Positions 16,710 to 26,055 of a DNA stretch of 64,000 nt are shown here, one piece after another. The DNA is from an uncultured Dehalococcoidia bacterium. Lineage in GTDB: Bacteria > Chloroflexota > Dehalococcoidia > Lucifugimonadales > UBA3495. The stretch covers positions 1,190,091 through 1,254,090 of the forward strand of contig CATQHB010000002.1 of assembly GCA_958295765.1 (NCBI GenBank), given 5' to 3'. The notes under the pieces are model-generated. The model did no database searches, was not told where the DNA came from, and worked only from the letters and a program-made list of their open reading frames with translations. Each line of letters starts with the position of its first letter. Within the stretch, counting starts at the first letter, position 1. Position numbers and translations under genes: made by a program.

Positions 16710-17963
16710 CTAGTCGGCCCAGGCCGGATTGGTCAGGACCAGCACCGAGTTGTGGCCGCCGAACCCGAAGGAGTTGCTCATGGTAACGTCCACCTTTTCC
16801 CGCCGGGCGTTAAGCGGGGTGTAGTCCAGATCACATTCCGGGTCCGGGTCCACCAGGTTAATGGTGGGCGGCATAATGTTGTCCTGAATCGCCATTACGC
16901 AGATGGCCGCCTCCAGCGCGCCCCCGGCGCCCAGCAGGTGGCCGGTCATGGACTTGCTGGAGCTTATCGGCACCCGGTAGGCTTCTTCGCCCAGGGCCAG
17001 CTTGATGGCCTTAGTTTCCTGCCAGTCGTTGAGCGGCGTCGAAGTGCCGTGGGCGTTGAGATAATCGACCTCGGAAACGTCAACCCCGGCGGCTTGCAGG
17101 GCCAGCTTAATGGCGTTGGCCGCGCTCTGTCCGGTAGGGTTCGGTTCGGTCAGGTGGTGGGCGTCGGAGGTGGCCCCATAGCCGCGCAGTTCGGCCAGGG
17201 GAGTAACGCCCCGTTCCCGCAGGTGTTCTTCGCTTTCCAGCACCAGCACCGCCGCCCCCTCGCCCATCACGAACCCGTCCCGGTCCCGGTTAAAGGGCTT
17301 GCTGGCCCGGGGTGGGTCTTCGTTGAAACGGGACAGGGCGCGCAGGGAGTTGAAACCGGCTACGGCAATGGGGACAATCGGCGCCTCGCTGCCCCCGGCC
17401 AGCACCACGTCGGCCTGGCCCCGGCGAATCATCTCCCAGCCCTGGCCCAGGGCATCGGCGCCGCTGGAGCAGGAGGACACTACGCAGTAGTTGGCGCCCA
17501 TCGCGCCGGTAACCATAGATACCTGGGCCGAGGCCATATCGCCCAGCATCATCGGTATCAGAAAGGGGGTAACCCGCCGGGGGCCGCGGTCGCGCAGCAC
17601 GTTGTATTGCTGGGACAAAGTGAGGATGCCGCCGATGCCGCTGCCGATGATTGCGCCCACCCGGAACGGGTCTTCCGCCTCCAAGTCAATGCCGGCGTGG
17701 CGACAGGCTTGCTGCGCGGCGACGGCGGCGAACTGGGCAAAGCGGTCCATCCGCCGGCTCTCTTTGCGCTCCAGGTAGTTCTCCGGGTCGAAACCCCTTA
17801 CCTCGGCGGCAAAAGTGGTGTCAAAGCCCTCGGTATCAAAGGCGGTGATGAAGTCTATCCCCGACCGGCCATCGACGATGCCGGCCCAGGTTGACGCAAC
17901 GTCCAGTCCCAGAGGGCTGATTATTCCCAGGCCGGTAACAAATACGCGGTTCGTAGCGCTCAT
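16710..17963 (-). CDS. fabF: Beta-ketoacyl-ACP synthase II (copy 1)
   Basis: A 417-residue condensing enzyme that elongates acyl-ACP with malonyl-ACP. Catalytic Cys165 sits in 'CVVSSCSSGADALG', the first His in 'NAHGTSTPLND' and the second His in 'KSMTGHLLGAGGALEA', so the Cys-His-His triad is complete. It has full family length and opens with 'VFVTGLGIISPLGLDV'. The ATG follows AGGAATAAG. No acpP, fabD or fabG is next to it; the partner is a small membrane protein gene. A second KAS II lies at 27476. Confidence 0.95.
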   Translation of the reverse strand: MSATNRVFVTGLGIISPLGLDVASTWAGIVDGRSGIDFITAFDTEGFDTTFAAEVRGFDPENYLERKESRRMDRFAQFAAVAAQQACRHAGIDLEAEDPFRVGAIIGSGIGGILTLSQQYNVLRDRGPRRVTPFLIPMMLGDMASAQVSMVTGAMGANYCVVSSCSSGADALGQGWEMIRRGQADVVLAGGSEAPIVPIAVAGFNSLRALSRFNEDPPRASKPFNRDRDGFVMGEGAAVLVLESEEHLRERGVTPLAELRGYGATSDAHHLTEPNPTGQSAANAIKLALQAAGVDVSEVDYLNAHGTSTPLNDWQETKAIKLALGEEAYRVPISSSKSMTGHLLGAGGALEAAICVMAIQDNIMPPTINLVDPDPECDLDYTPLNARREKVDVTMSNSFGFGGHNSVLVLTNPAWAD

Positions 17964-18068
17964 CTTATTCCTGAATATATGGGCTGACCGGCGGCAAGCT
18001 GGTCAGCCCCGCGTGGTGAACCCTTTGACCGGCCCAAGGTGGGCAGGATGCTGCCAAGCACAACCTGC

Positions 18069-18160
18069 TATCCGCTCATGGTGAGCTTGTCGAACCACCC
18101 CGTTTCCATCCTTAAACAAGGTTAGAATAGGGGGATGCCGCCAAGCTCAAGATGAGCGGG
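18069..18160. repeat. 'CTCATGGTGAGC' palindromic repeat
   Basis: CCGCTCATGGTGAGCTTGTC (from 18070) and the mirrored arm ..caagctcaagatgagcgggg (to about 18160) flank a ~50-bp spacer. It lies between the divergent ends of fabF (upstream side) and the radical SAM gene, so it could terminate the latter's neighbour or simply be neutral. Confidence 0.65.
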
Positions 18161-18164
18161 GACG

Positions 18165-19961
18165 TTATTCCTTGGCCGTGCGGCGGCGGGGCGAGGACTC
18201 GACCAGCACGCCGTTGATCATCTCCGAAAGTTCGTTGATGCGCCCGGAAATGTTGTCGGCCAGATCCTTGCTGCCGGCGCTGACCGGGTCCGACATCGTT
18301 TTCAGGGCGTCGGTCAGTTCATTTACCTTGCTGTTGATATTCTCGGCCAGGTCGCGGCGGGTATTAGCCAACGGCTGGGATACCGTCTTCAGCGTATCGG
18401 CCAGTTCGTCCACCCGTTGGGAAATGTTCTGGCCGAACTCCTTGCCGGTAATGGACACCGGGTCGGACCAACTGCGCAGGGTGTCGGAGGCTTCGCTGAA
18501 GTGGGAACTGATCGAATCCCCCAAGTCCCGGCCGGTGGCGGCCAGCCGCAGCCGGTAAGACCGCAGGATGCGGAAAATCCGCCCGTACAGGTTATCCACC
18601 GAGGTCAGCTTGGCCGAGTAGCGGTCAAACAACTCCCGGCTCTCCTGCATCGACCAGCGCTCGTCGTAGTGGACGAACTGGCGGCCGGTGTAGAGGTGGT
18701 AGGGGCGCATTTCCCCTTCCTGCAACAACTCGCCGTACTCATTCAAGGGCGTCAGCGAGTCCCAGTTGGAGGTGGCCGGCAGGGGCGTCAGCAGGTTGGC
18801 CGTCTGGTAGCGGCTGTGCTGGGTTACCCATTCGGCCAGGTTCATAATGTCTTCCTCGGTGTCATAGGGCAGGCCGATAATGGTCATTGCCACCACGGAG
18901 AAATCCATTTCGTTCAAGGCGCGCAGGTCGGTCTCCATCTGGCCCACTTCCTGCCGCTTGTTCACCGCCAGGAGGTTGGCGGCGTTGTTGGACTCGACCC
19001 CCAGGTACAACATTCGGATGTTGGCGTCGTACATCGCCTGGGCCAACTCCGGATCCTGGCCGATTTCGGCCCGGGCCTGGCAAATCATATACATATCGTC
19101 GGTGTGGCCCTGCCAGTTCTTCAACCGCTCCAGCCGCTCGTTCCGGTACTTGACCGCCCGCAGCGGCGGGGTGTGCAGGTCGTCGGAGATAAAGACGTTC
19201 ACTTTGCCGTTGCGCGAGGTATGGAACAGCCCGTCGGCGGCCAATTCCTGCAACTGCTTCAGCCGCTTGATTTCCGTTTCCTGGGGGATCATCCGGTAGC
19301 CCAGGAATTGCTGGATTACCTGGCAGTAGGTACACTTCTCGGTACAGCCCCGAACCGTCTCCAACACGCCGCCGGGCATCGGGTGTTGCGGGGTCAGGTC
19401 TTTGATGGAGCGGAAGTCGGGAAGTTCGGCGAAGGCCGGATCCACCAGGCCCTGCCGCCGGGTCTGGACTACCTGCCCGTCCCGGCGGAAACTGATGCCG
19501 GGAACCTTTTCCAGGTAGGCTTCCCTGGCGCCGGCCGGGTGGGTGAGCAGCAGGTCGCAAAGCGGGGCGACGATGTCCTCGGCCTCCCGCTGCACGATAA
19601 CGTCAAAGTTGCCCATCGCGAAGGCTTCTTCGGGCAGCGGCCCCATCTGCGGCCCGCCGCCGATGGTAACCAGGTTGGGGTGGTGCAATTTGGCGTAGCG
19701 GGCAATCTGATAGGCCCGGGGCGCCTCGTTAATCAGCGCGGTTACCAGCAGGACATCCACCCCGTCCAGGTCTTTGTCCGGGTCCATCAAACCGCAGCGG
19801 TCCTCGAACCAGATTTCCCGTTCGTAGAGGAAAGGCCCGTCCTCCCATTGCCCCAGGGCGGTGGAAAGGAACAGCATCCCCTGGCGCGGAATCGCCATAT
19901 ACTCAAAATTGCCCCCGGCCGACGCCGGCTGCACCATAACCACCCGCTTGATTCTCGACAT
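18165..19961 (-). CDS. B12-binding-type radical SAM protein with C-terminal amphipathic repeats
   Basis: 598 residues. Residues ~1-160 form a Rossmann-like cobalamin-binding-type domain ('VDVLLVTALI', 'LVTIGGGPQMG', 'VIVQREAEDIV'), but no DxHxxG motif is visible, so B12 may not bind base-off. The radical SAM domain has 'CTEKCTYC' (CxxxCxxC, about 205-213) and 'FISDDLHTPPL'. After residue ~475 come four imperfect ~29-residue repeats such as 'RDLAENINSKVNELTDALKT', predicted amphipathic helices like apolipoprotein segments. The ATG at 19961 has GGGAG 5 nt upstream; the longer frame is untranslated upstream sequence. Substrate unknown; a membrane-associated substrate is plausible. Confidence 0.8.
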   Translation of the reverse strand: MSRIKRVVMVQPASAGGNFEYMAIPRQGMLFLSTALGQWEDGPFLYEREIWFEDRCGLMDPDKDLDGVDVLLVTALINEAPRAYQIARYAKLHHPNLVTIGGGPQMGPLPEEAFAMGNFDVIVQREAEDIVAPLCDLLLTHPAGAREAYLEKVPGISFRRDGQVVQTRRQGLVDPAFAELPDFRSIKDLTPQHPMPGGVLETVRGCTEKCTYCQVIQQFLGYRMIPQETEIKRLKQLQELAADGLFHTSRNGKVNVFISDDLHTPPLRAVKYRNERLERLKNWQGHTDDMYMICQARAEIGQDPELAQAMYDANIRMLYLGVESNNAANLLAVNKRQEVGQMETDLRALNEMDFSVVAMTIIGLPYDTEEDIMNLAEWVTQHSRYQTANLLTPLPATSNWDSLTPLNEYGELLQEGEMRPYHLYTGRQFVHYDERWSMQESRELFDRYSAKLTSVDNLYGRIFRILRSYRLRLAATGRDLGDSISSHFSEASDTLRSWSDPVSITGKEFGQNISQRVDELADTLKTVSQPLANTRRDLAENINSKVNELTDALKTMSDPVSAGSKDLADNISGRINELSEMINGVLVESSPRRRTAKE

Positions 19962-20174
19962 CGTTACTCCCATTTCTTCACCTGACCAACTAGCGCTGTT
20001 GACGCCTTTGCTGTAGTCCCCAAGCAACCGCCCGGATTTCACCGCGTACCAGCTACTGAAACCCAAGCTACCGATAGACATTATACACTAAACCGGGGAA
20101 TGACAATACATAACTGGAATGACTTTCCGGGCAATCGTAGCTTAACCGGGGCAATAGGGAGAAAAGGGGCCGGT

Positions 20175-23100
20175 TTAAGCCGGGCCGGCGAAGTTCCAAC
20201 TGCTGCTGGAGCGCATTATCCGCAGATGGGTCAGTAGCGGTTCCTCCTCCAGCCCCAACGCCTTGAGGTGCATCCGGTCCAATTCGGCGATTAGATCGGG
20301 CTTGCGGTGAAAGTTGACATTGCGCCATACCTTCTTATGAATAACTATCTCCACTTCGCACTCGGGCATAGCGTCAATAAGCCGCTGCCCGATGTCTATA
20401 GCTGGTTGTGGATTTTCACGCCACGCGTCGGGAATGGTTAGAGCGGCAAAATCACTCAATTTGACGTGAAATCCATCGCCGTACATCCACCACCAAGCAT
20501 AGGCAATATGCCCGTTGAATACTGACATCAGGAGTCGCAAATCATCTTTATCTGCTGCATTGAGAAAATTCTCGGTCCTAGGTGATATTGTCCCTGCCGG
20601 GATTGCGCTGACAAAGTACTCTGCCGCCACTGGCAACGCCAATTTTAAGCTGCCGCTACTTCCGCTCTCCCGGACAGTTTTATTTTGGCCGATAATAGTC
20701 TGAACCATATCCGCAACTTCCTGAGTCGGAATGCGGGGCCACTGTTTAGCTGTAGGGCTATGGATACCGGCACTAAAATGAGGCAGACATACCGATTCCC
20801 GTTGGGCCAGGCATTGAGTCCTTTCATCGGCCGGCCAACGCTGCAATCCGGTTGACCGGATTACTGATTTTGACTCTCCTAACCGCGCCGTGATTACGGT
20901 TACCCTCTGTCGATTCCGGGGGTCTTTCGTTGTAGGCGTAGTATGAAACATCATACTGGGATTGTTGTTGTATTGCCGCAAGTTGATTGCGCTGCCCTTG
21001 CTCTCAAACACGCTCCGCAAAGATTCTTGTTGACGCCCAAAAGCAATAGATAAAGGCACTACCAGCGTAACCACTCCGCCGTCCGGTTTAGCTAAAGCCA
21101 AGGCCGTCTCGCAAAATAGGGAGTAAAGGTCGCCGACGTTGGTGGTCTTATACCTCTTGTTGGCCTTCAGTCCGTTGACGGTATCCTCGGACATAGACTT
21201 GGACAAGGCTTCGTAGGGCGGGTTGCCAATAACCACGTCAAAGCCTTGCCAGGGATTTTCGTAGAATAGCAGGCGGGCGTCGGTGCCGGCCGGCGTTTGA
21301 TTGACGTTGTAAAGGGGCGCTTGGGCAAACCCAATCAGTTCCGGGCTTGCCAGGTCAACCCTTTGTTGGAGCAGAACTTCCAGTTGGCTGCGCAACTTGG
21401 CGTCTCGTACCAACAATTCCTGCTTGGTCTCCTCAGTATGGGCATTGAACCAGGAGACCCGGTTCTCGGCGGCATCGGCCAAGGCGGTTATCAATTCAGG
21501 GTCTGCGTCGGCCAGTTGGCCGGGGCGATCGGGTCGCCACTCCGGGTCGGCGACGGTTTCCAAAGTGTCGGCGCAGACGATACGGGCTTCCAAGTTGGGC
21601 AGGGGTTCTCGACCGGGGATATTTCTGCGGCTGGCGGTTATAGCGATAAACAGCCGCAGCCGGGTGATTTGCACTGCCAACGGGTTGATGTCCTGCCCGG
21701 CCAGTTGCTGCCGGATAATGTCGACGGCGGGGTTGGGGGCGTCCGGTTCCAACTTGCTCAAAGCCCGCTGCAAGGCGGTCAGAACGCTGAACAGGAACTC
21801 GCCGGAGCCGACGGCCGGGTCGAAAATCCGCAGTTCCTTGATCCGCCCGGTCAGCTTGCTGATCTGGGGCGTGTCAGGTTCAGGCTTCGGGCCGTCGGCG
21901 TTGCCGAACAATTCCAGCAGTTGGGCGTCGGAAATTTTGGCGGGGGCGCAATCCCGGACGGCGGCGGCCAGGGCGTCCTTGACCATTTCGTCGGCCAGGT
22001 CCGCCGGGGTGTAGTAGGTCCCCAGGGGTTGACGCAGGGGATCGCTGCCCTCCTCGGTGGGCGCAATCAGCCGCTCAAAGAGGTTGCTCAGCAGTTCCGG
22101 GTCCAGGGTCTGCTCGCTTTCTCCGGGCCGATGCTCGTCCATCGTCCAGTGGTAGCGGGAAAAGATGGTGAACAGTCCGGTGCGGTTGGCGTCCACGTTC
22201 CAGTAATCTTCGACGGGAATGTCCAGCGTGTCGTCGTCGGGATGCTCGGCAAAGAGAGAACCGTTGAGGAAGGACACGCCGTCCATCGACTGGTCAATCG
22301 CTGCATTGGGGTGCGCCTCCCGCTGCTCCTCCGGCACGTTGAGCCGCTGGTGGAACAGGAACCGCAGGAGGTTCCGGTGATAGCTGGCGCCGTTGGTCAA
22401 GTTGGCGGCAACAAAGGCTTCCTCAAAAAGCTCGGCCGGGATCAGGTTTTCCTCTTTGAGAATCCAGGCGAACATCACCCGGACCAGGTGGCGCAGGATG
22501 GCTTGACGCCGGGGCCGTTGCTGGCCCGTTTGCTGGCGTATGGTCCATTGGGCCACTTCCCGGTAGAACTGCTGGCGCAGGGGGGCGGCTTCCAGCGGGG
22601 CGGTGAGCTTGTCGATGGTCAAGCCGGCGCCGGGCTGCTGGAGCAGTTGCAGCAGTTGTTCGGTGGCGGCCCTGGCCGAGGGGGCCGGCAGGGTAGGGTC
22701 AAAGGCGGCGGTCATATTGACCTGGCCGTTAGCCGCCACCACCAGGCGGGCCTCCATCGCCCCGTCGGGCGCGGCGGTGTAGGCCAGCAGGACGGCGACT
22801 TTGGACAAGTCGGCGTCGGCAAAGGCGCGGGCCGCCAAAGCCGCGTCCGGGCGGGCCAGGCGCAGGTTTTCGCCGTGCCGGAATTGCACCGCCGCCACTA
22901 CTACCCGATGCTCCAGCAGCGAGGGGTTCTCCGTTTGCAGGGGAACCCCGGCGACGTAGGCATAGGCTTGCCAATCCTTGTCGTGGACATCCTCCTGCTT
23001 GCCCCGCAAGGTCACTACGCCGGCCAGACTATCCTGAATCTGGACGGTAGAGTCGTGGAGCAATTGCCGCAGCACGTTGCCGGGTTGGAAATCGTCGGAC

Positions 23101-23765
23101 AAGGCGGAAAACAGCCGGTCGGCGCGGCTGGCCGACGGAGCCGACAGGAAGGGGGTAGTGGTGCGGTAGTTGATGTGCTCCCAGGACAGATGTTGAACCA
23201 GCGCGGCCAACCGCTCCCGGAGGTCTGGGGCCAGTCCCGGCAGCGCGGCGCCAGCATCGGCCAGGGGCCGAAAATCATACTCGGCGACCAGTTCAATATC
23301 CGGGTTTGCCAAGCTGCCGGCCCGCCGGTAAATGCGCCACTTGGCGCCGTCGGTCAGGACGCCGAGGGTATTGGGGCCACTGGCCGAGTGGCGCTCCAGG
23401 TAGCGTTTAATCTGACGGTCCGGGGAATCGGCCCGGCCCTGGCCGGGGGGGTGGTGGTCAAAGTTGGCGCCGAGTGTCTTGGCTTCAACGATGATGGCGG
23501 CGTAGCCGGGGCTGTCGGTAACCGGCTTCAGATAGCAGGAGTCATCCAGCCGGTTGCGCTGCTCGCCGTGTTCCGGGATGCGGTACTCCGGCGGGTAGCC
23601 CAGGGCTTCCAGCGTTGGCTTGATGAGCAGGTCTAAAGTAGTCGCCTCGTTGAGCAACCGGCCCCGGCCGCCAACCTGCCGAAGGCCGTTTCTCAACCGG
23701 TCGGCAACGGCGGCAATAGCCCGGTCAGTAATGCTGGCGGCGGGTTGCGTCGGAAGTTCTTGCAT
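20175..23765 (-). CDS. Single-chain restriction-modification enzyme (Eco57I / type IIG-like)
   Basis: 1196 residues. The N-terminus looks like a PD-(D/E)xK nuclease ('DDSCYLKPV...AAIIVEAKTLG', about 74-97). A helical linker follows, then an N6-adenine methyltransferase with SAM motif I 'IFDPAVGSGEFLF' (~649) and catalytic 'VVIGNPPYEAL' (~848). The C-terminal ~300 residues would recognise DNA. Fused nuclease, methylase and specificity domains are typical of type IIG/Eco57I enzymes that cut and modify with one chain, though BREX PglX-like roles are possible. No partner subunit is adjacent. Bases ~20330-21200 (specificity end) are visibly more AT-rich than the rest, suggesting domain exchange. 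Confidence 0.8.
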   Translation of the reverse strand: MQELPTQPAASITDRAIAAVADRLRNGLRQVGGRGRLLNEATTLDLLIKPTLEALGYPPEYRIPEHGEQRNRLDDSCYLKPVTDSPGYAAIIVEAKTLGANFDHHPPGQGRADSPDRQIKRYLERHSASGPNTLGVLTDGAKWRIYRRAGSLANPDIELVAEYDFRPLADAGAALPGLAPDLRERLAALVQHLSWEHINYRTTTPFLSAPSASRADRLFSALSDDFQPGNVLRQLLHDSTVQIQDSLAGVVTLRGKQEDVHDKDWQAYAYVAGVPLQTENPSLLEHRVVVAAVQFRHGENLRLARPDAALAARAFADADLSKVAVLLAYTAAPDGAMEARLVVAANGQVNMTAAFDPTLPAPSARAATEQLLQLLQQPGAGLTIDKLTAPLEAAPLRQQFYREVAQWTIRQQTGQQRPRRQAILRHLVRVMFAWILKEENLIPAELFEEAFVAANLTNGASYHRNLLRFLFHQRLNVPEEQREAHPNAAIDQSMDGVSFLNGSLFAEHPDDDTLDIPVEDYWNVDANRTGLFTIFSRYHWTMDEHRPGESEQTLDPELLSNLFERLIAPTEEGSDPLRQPLGTYYTPADLADEMVKDALAAAVRDCAPAKISDAQLLELFGNADGPKPEPDTPQISKLTGRIKELRIFDPAVGSGEFLFSVLTALQRALSKLEPDAPNPAVDIIRQQLAGQDINPLAVQITRLRLFIAITASRRNIPGREPLPNLEARIVCADTLETVADPEWRPDRPGQLADADPELITALADAAENRVSWFNAHTEETKQELLVRDAKLRSQLEVLLQQRVDLASPELIGFAQAPLYNVNQTPAGTDARLLFYENPWQGFDVVIGNPPYEALSKSMSEDTVNGLKANKRYKTTNVGDLYSLFCETALALAKPDGGVVTLVVPLSIAFGRQQESLRSVFESKGSAINLRQYNNNPSMMFHTTPTTKDPRNRQRVTVITARLGESKSVIRSTGLQRWPADERTQCLAQRESVCLPHFSAGIHSPTAKQWPRIPTQEVADMVQTIIGQNKTVRESGSSGSLKLALPVAAEYFVSAIPAGTISPRTENFLNAADKDDLRLLMSVFNGHIAYAWWWMYGDGFHVKLSDFAALTIPDAWRENPQPAIDIGQRLIDAMPECEVEIVIHKKVWRNVNFHRKPDLIAELDRMHLKALGLEEEPLLTHLRIMRSSSSWNFAGPA

Positions 23766-23832
23766 AGGGAGTTAAGGATACTCAAACGGCAAGGGAAACG
23801 CAACTTTGTTGCCGGGGTTGTTGTTGCCCAAG

Positions 23833-24807
23833 TTACCCCCGAAAATGGGGGATAATTTCCGCCGCTATCGTTTCAATGTGGCGCACCCGGTCTTCCCGGG
23901 GGCAGGCTACGCTGAAAATTATGTGCCGCGCGCCGGCGTCAATATACTCCTGGAGGCGTTGGATGCACTGCGCCGGCGTTCCCAGCAGGCAGTAGTTGCG
24001 GACGATGTTGAGAAAGTCGCCGCCGTAGAGGTAGCGACCGCCCAGGGCCGTGGCGGCAACTTCGGCGGCTTCCTGTTCCGTCGGGTAGATGGCGATGTAG
24101 GGAAAGTAGGCCCACTGAAACCCGGCCAGGTCGCGGCCGGCTTCCTGGGCCAGGCCGGTAATCTGCGCCACGCTGTCCCGGTAACGCTGCGGGTTGTAAA
24201 AGTAGGGGAACCAGCCGTCGCCGTAGCGCACCGCCCGCCGCATCGCCGCCTCCCGGCGTCCCGCTACCCAGACCGGCGGATGGGGTTGCTGGGTGGGCGG
24301 CGGGTTGATGCTGACGTTCTCCAGTTGAAAGTGGCGGCCGGTATAGGATACCTCTGGTTCCTGCCAGAGACGGCGCAGGAGGGCCAGACATTCGTTAGTC
24401 CGGCGGCCCCGCTGCCTCACGTCCAGGCCAGCGGCCTCAAACTCCACCGGAAACTCGCCGCCCACGCCGATGCCCAGGGTCAGCCGGCCCCCGGAGGCTA
24501 TATCCAGAGTAGCGGTCAGTTTCGCCAGGGTCAGGGGGTGGTAGAAGGGAACCAGCAGGACGGAGGAGAGGAGGCGGATGTTGTCGGTGGCGCCGGCGGC
24601 GGCGGCCAGCAGGGGCAGGGCGGCGTGAGTCGGCCCCGGCGGGTTGCCCCGCATAAAATGCTCCCCGGCGGAAAGGTATTCGTAGCCCAGTTCTTCCAGC
24701 CACCGCCCCTCGGCGGCCACCTCCGCCGCCCCCAGCACCAGGCTGGCGCCAAAGTGCAGTTCCGGTTGGGCCGGTTGGGCAGTAGGTTGGGTATCGGATA
24801 GTGTCAT
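23833..24807 (-). CDS. Luciferase-like (LLM class) probable F420-dependent oxidoreductase
   Basis: About 324 residues with a TIM-barrel bacterial-luciferase fold. Visible are 'SAGEHFMRG', 'LLSSVLLVPFYHPLTLAKLTATLD', with 'SGGRLTLGIGVGGEFP' as the LLM flavin-phosphate-binding segment, 'FQLENVSINPPPTQQPHPPVWVAG' (read in parts) and 'RAVRYGDGWFP'. This subfamily usually uses F420 or FMN, and substrates are rarely predictable. The ATG at 24807 is preferred because GGGGGA lies 6 nt upstream. A second member lies at 38748. Monocistronic. Confidence 0.82.
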   Translation of the reverse strand: MTLSDTQPTAQPAQPELHFGASLVLGAAEVAAEGRWLEELGYEYLSAGEHFMRGNPPGPTHAALPLLAAAAGATDNIRLLSSVLLVPFYHPLTLAKLTATLDIASGGRLTLGIGVGGEFPVEFEAAGLDVRQRGRRTNECLALLRRLWQEPEVSYTGRHFQLENVSINPPPTQQPHPPVWVAGRREAAMRRAVRYGDGWFPYFYNPQRYRDSVAQITGLAQEAGRDLAGFQWAYFPYIAIYPTEQEAAEVAATALGGRYLYGGDFLNIVRNYCLLGTPAQCIQRLQEYIDAGARHIIFSVACPREDRVRHIETIAAEIIPHFRG

Positions 24808-24927
24808 AGCCATTCCCCCAGCAGCAGGCTCTTTCACTTCGGAGACGCAGAGTTAAACCGGGATTCCCGGTGCGCCTCGGCGGTGGTATTTTCAACGCTT
24901 GTTGGTATTGTACGGTATTGTCATCCG

Positions 24928-24957
24928 GTAGGGGCGGGTTTGCAACCCGCCCGGCCC
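24928..24957. repeat. 'GTAGGGGCGGGTT' palindrome
   Basis: ggtaggggcgggtttgcaac then ccgcccgg: the same family as at 4579, 4671 and 7463. It lies in the divergent gap between the LLM gene and the SDR gene. A TATAAT at 25025-25030 in this gap could be a -10 for the SDR operon, but no matching -35 is visible. Confidence 0.6.
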
Positions 24958-25068
24958 GGCAAGAAGTACCACCAAGGGTTGGGAATACCGTTGTAGTGGA
25001 AAAGCGCCCCCAAATGCGTAGTTTTATAATACAATAGCAGAACGGCTAGGGGGATAGGGGGATGATGT

Positions 25069-26022
25069 ATGACCGTTCTGGTTACCGGCGCCACCGGGTT
25101 TCTGGGGCGCCGGGTGGTGCAAAAGCTGCTGGAGCATAGTTACCAGGTGCGTTGCCTGGTACATAGCCCGGGCCGGGAGCGTATCTTTCCGACCGGTTCG
25201 GTGGATGTTTACTATGGCGACATTGGCGATGCTGATGCCCTGACCAGCGCCTGCCAGGGCGTTGAGCAGGTAATTCACCTGGTGGCGGTCATCCGGGAGG
25301 GCCGGGGCGCTACCTTCGACAGCGTCAACCGGGCCGGCGTGGAAAATATGGTCGCCGCCGCCAAAGCCGGGGGCAGTGTCCGGCAATTTGTCCAGGTAAG
25401 CGCGGTGGGCGCCGCCAGCAACCCGGATTTTCCTTACCTGTTCAGCAAGTGGCAGGGAGAACGGGCCGTCATCAACAGCGGATTGCCCTACACCATCATC
25501 CGGCCCTCCATAATTTTTGGCGAGGGTGATGAGTTCCTCAACTCCCTGGCCTCGCTGGTGCGGCTGTTTCCCCTGGTGCCGGTAGTTGCCAGTGGCCGGA
25601 ACCGCTTGCAGCCGATTTCGGTGGAGGACGTGGCCCAATGCATCGCGTTGTCCCTGAGCCGCCATGATTTGCAAGGCCATACGCTGGACATTGGCGGGCC
25701 GGCCCAGTTGAGCTATAACGAAATTGTCAGTATTGTAGCCCGCACGATGGGCAAACGCCGCCTGCGCATCCACGTTCCCCTGTGGCTGATGTGGCTCAAC
25801 GTGGCGCTGCTGCAAAGGGTAACGCCCAAGCCCCCCATTACCACCGAAATGCTGCGGATGGTGCGGTCGCGCAACGTAGCCGAACTGGGGATAGTGGAGG
25901 ATACCTTCGGCTTTACGCCAACCCCCTTGGCCGGTAACATAAACTTCGTCAACTCGATTACCTTTAACGACGCGTTGAAAATTAACCTGGGCCTGACGCC
26001 TTCCCATATACGAGACCACTGA
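25069..26022 (+). CDS. NAD(P)-binding atypical SDR / NDUFA9-like epimerase
   Basis: A 317-residue extended/atypical short-chain dehydrogenase. It has the glycine motif 'VTGATGFLGRRVV' (6-18), then 'YGDIGDADAL', 'FVQVSAVGA' and 'YLFSKWQGERAV', a Yxx(x)K-like segment. 'LPYTIIRPSIIFG' and 'LQPISVEDVAQCI' are typical of complex-I NDUFA9-like and NmrA-type SDRs. It may be a quinone- or sugar-related reductase or a structural NAD(P)H sensor. First of three closely spaced genes with folC and fabF. RBS is a G-rich stretch (agggggatagggg). Confidence 0.8.
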   Translation: MTVLVTGATGFLGRRVVQKLLEHSYQVRCLVHSPGRERIFPTGSVDVYYGDIGDADALTSACQGVEQVIHLVAVIREGRGATFDSVNRAGVENMVAAAKAGGSVRQFVQVSAVGAASNPDFPYLFSKWQGERAVINSGLPYTIIRPSIIFGEGDEFLNSLASLVRLFPLVPVVASGRNRLQPISVEDVAQCIALSLSRHDLQGHTLDIGGPAQLSYNEIVSIVARTMGKRRLRIHVPLWLMWLNVALLQRVTPKPPITTEMLRMVRSRNVAELGIVEDTFGFTPTPLAGNINFVNSITFNDALKINLGLTPSHIRDH

Positions 26023-26055
26023 CCAGCTTGGATAAACGGGATAGATACGGGATAA

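Noticed and set aside
21297-23636. Long plus-strand open frame (779 codons) opposite the restriction-modification gene
   Set aside because: It is the complement of a well-supported 1196-residue gene; its translation is Gly/Gln/Val-rich with no domain, typical of antisense frames in GC-rich DNA.
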